Positions 63,417 through 64,000 of a stretch of DNA of 64,000 nucleotides are shown one piece after another. Below the pieces are notes generated by a model. The model was given only the letters and a program-made list of their open reading frames with translations. It searched no databases and was not told where the DNA came from. The first letter of the stretch is position 1; each line of letters starts with the position of its first letter. The position numbers were made by a program, and so were the translations under genes. Source of the DNA: Labedella phragmitis. Lineage in GTDB: Bacteria; Actinomycetota; Actinomycetes; Actinomycetales; Microbacteriaceae. Location of the stretch: the NCBI RefSeq assembly GCF_004078635.1, contig NZ_RZNB01000002.1, forward strand, positions 434,001 through 498,000, written 5' to 3'.

Positions 63417-64000
63417 TCATCCCCGAGGATGAAGCCTGCCGCGATCGACGAGTCCGTGCTCGTACGCGTAGATCACGAGCTGGACGCGGTCGCGGAGCCC
63501 GAGCTTCGCGAGCACGCGGGAGATGTGCGTCTTGACGGTGGCTTCGCTCACGAATTCCTGAGCGGCGATCTCCGAGTTGCTGAGCCCCGACGCGGCGAAG
63601 AGGAAGATGTCGTGCTCGCGCGACGTCAGCGTGGCGAACTGCGCGGGGACGGGGCTCGTCGACCCGCCGCCGACGTGGCGGAAGAGTTCGACGGTCGCGC
63701 TCGGGGCGATCACCGCGTTACCGGCATGCACCGTGCGGATCGCGGCGAGGAGGAACTCGGGGTGGGTGTCCTTGAGGAGGAAACCGCTCGCGCCGCGACG
63801 GAGCGCCGTCGCGGCGGCCTCGTCGAGGTCGAAGGTCGTGAGGACGATGATCTTCGGGGCCGAGAGGCCGGTGGCGTCGAAGCGCTCGAGGATGGCACTC
63901 GTCGCCTCGATCCCGTCCATGACGGGCATACGGACGTCCATCAGGACGACATCGGGCCGCAGCTCGACTGCCCGTGCGAGACCGGTTGCGCCGTCCTCGG
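63417..64000 (-). CDS. NarL/LuxR-family response regulator (5' partial)
   Basis: 194 residues are visible; the gene continues past the window end. The receiver domain has the phosphorylatable Asp in VVLMDVRMPVMDG, the Thr/Ser in IIVLTTFDLDE and the Lys in GFLLKDTHPE. The LuxR helix-turn-helix is LTSREHDIFLFAASGLSNSE. It probably has a histidine kinase partner just outside the window. The adjacent ABC pair on the same strand, 58 bp away, may be its target. Confidence 0.93.
   Translation of the reverse strand, partial: EDGATGLARAVELRPDVVLMDVRMPVMDGIEATSAILERFDATGLSAPKIIVLTTFDLDEAAATALRRGASGFLLKDTHPEFLLAAIRTVHAGNAVIAPSATVELFRHVGGGSTSPVPAQFATLTSREHDIFLFAASGLSNSEIAAQEFVSEATVKTHISRVLAKLGLRDRVQLVIYAYEHGLVDRGRLHPRG

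Overview
The window is a gene-dense, high-GC chromosomal segment of an actinobacterium. Mycothiol ligase MshC, RbpA, PafBC, a diheme QcrC / bc1-aa3 respiratory chain, a HelY-type helicase, a DUF3043 protein and an LAxTG-type cell-wall sorting signal together point to the family Microbacteriaceae; the genus cannot be settled from sequence alone. It is core chromosome. I see no insertion sequence, prophage, integrase or CRISPR array. Coding is tight, with many 4-base ATGA/GTGA overlaps, and convergent genes are separated by strong hairpins.

Region by region. 1-12 kb: mshC (5' end outside the window), a PAC2 protein, then a forward run of HAD phosphatase, trmI, an FKBP lipoprotein, pafB, pafC, tatA, tatC, helY and lnt. 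The Pup-proteasome genes that often lie between trmI and pafBC in actinobacteria are absent. 12-17 kb: rbpA with a SigR-like promoter, a decayed glycerophosphodiesterase remnant, an atypical SDR, an Old Yellow Enzyme and an S9 peptidase. 17-23 kb: a carbohydrate locus with a LacI regulator facing a coupled ThuA - Gfo/Idh/MocA - GH51 arabinofuranosidase operon and a convergent MFS transporter. 23-27.5 kb (minus strand): S4 protein, MT0933-like small protein, dhaKLM and trpD. 27.6-37.3 kb: respiratory block, ctaE-qcrCAB forward and ctaCDF reverse, followed by an ErpA-type protein. 37-44 kb: M20 dipeptidase, DUF3043, pyrD, nrdR, hisD and a Gly/Gln/Pro-rich membrane protein. 44-56.6 kb: two tRNAs, a GT4 glycosyltransferase, a DMT transporter, peptide deformylase, a lone ABC ATPase, dnaG-dgt-dusB, a YbaK deacylase, a FrnE-like thioredoxin-fold protein with a probable small coupled ORF, uppS-recO and a TRIC channel. 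56.7-64 kb: a PhoX-family phosphatase with a candidate PHO box, leuA with a leucine-rich leader peptide, a MacB-like ABC pair and the C-terminal part of a NarL-type response regulator.

How the genes fit together. ctaCDEF and qcrCAB encode the menaquinol-oxidising bc1-aa3 supercomplex, and pyrD (quinone-dependent) feeds the same pool. TatAC can export the Rieske and PhoX proteins. The ThuA/Idh/GH51/LacI/MFS genes look like one inducible sugar-utilisation module. dnaG, dgt, dusB, recO and nrdR are replication, nucleotide and RNA housekeeping functions.

The most interesting signals are regulatory or relictual rather than a new multi-gene system: (1) a 13-residue leuA leader with three consecutive Leu codons that are complementary to the leuA Shine-Dalgarno sequence, (2) a frameshifted and truncated glycerophosphodiesterase remnant abutting the rbpA promoter, (3) a 58-codon ORF coupled by GTGA to the frnE-like gene, (4) candidate SigR, iron (DtxR-type) and PHO boxes, and (5) the LacI-controlled ThuA/Idh/GH51 operon.
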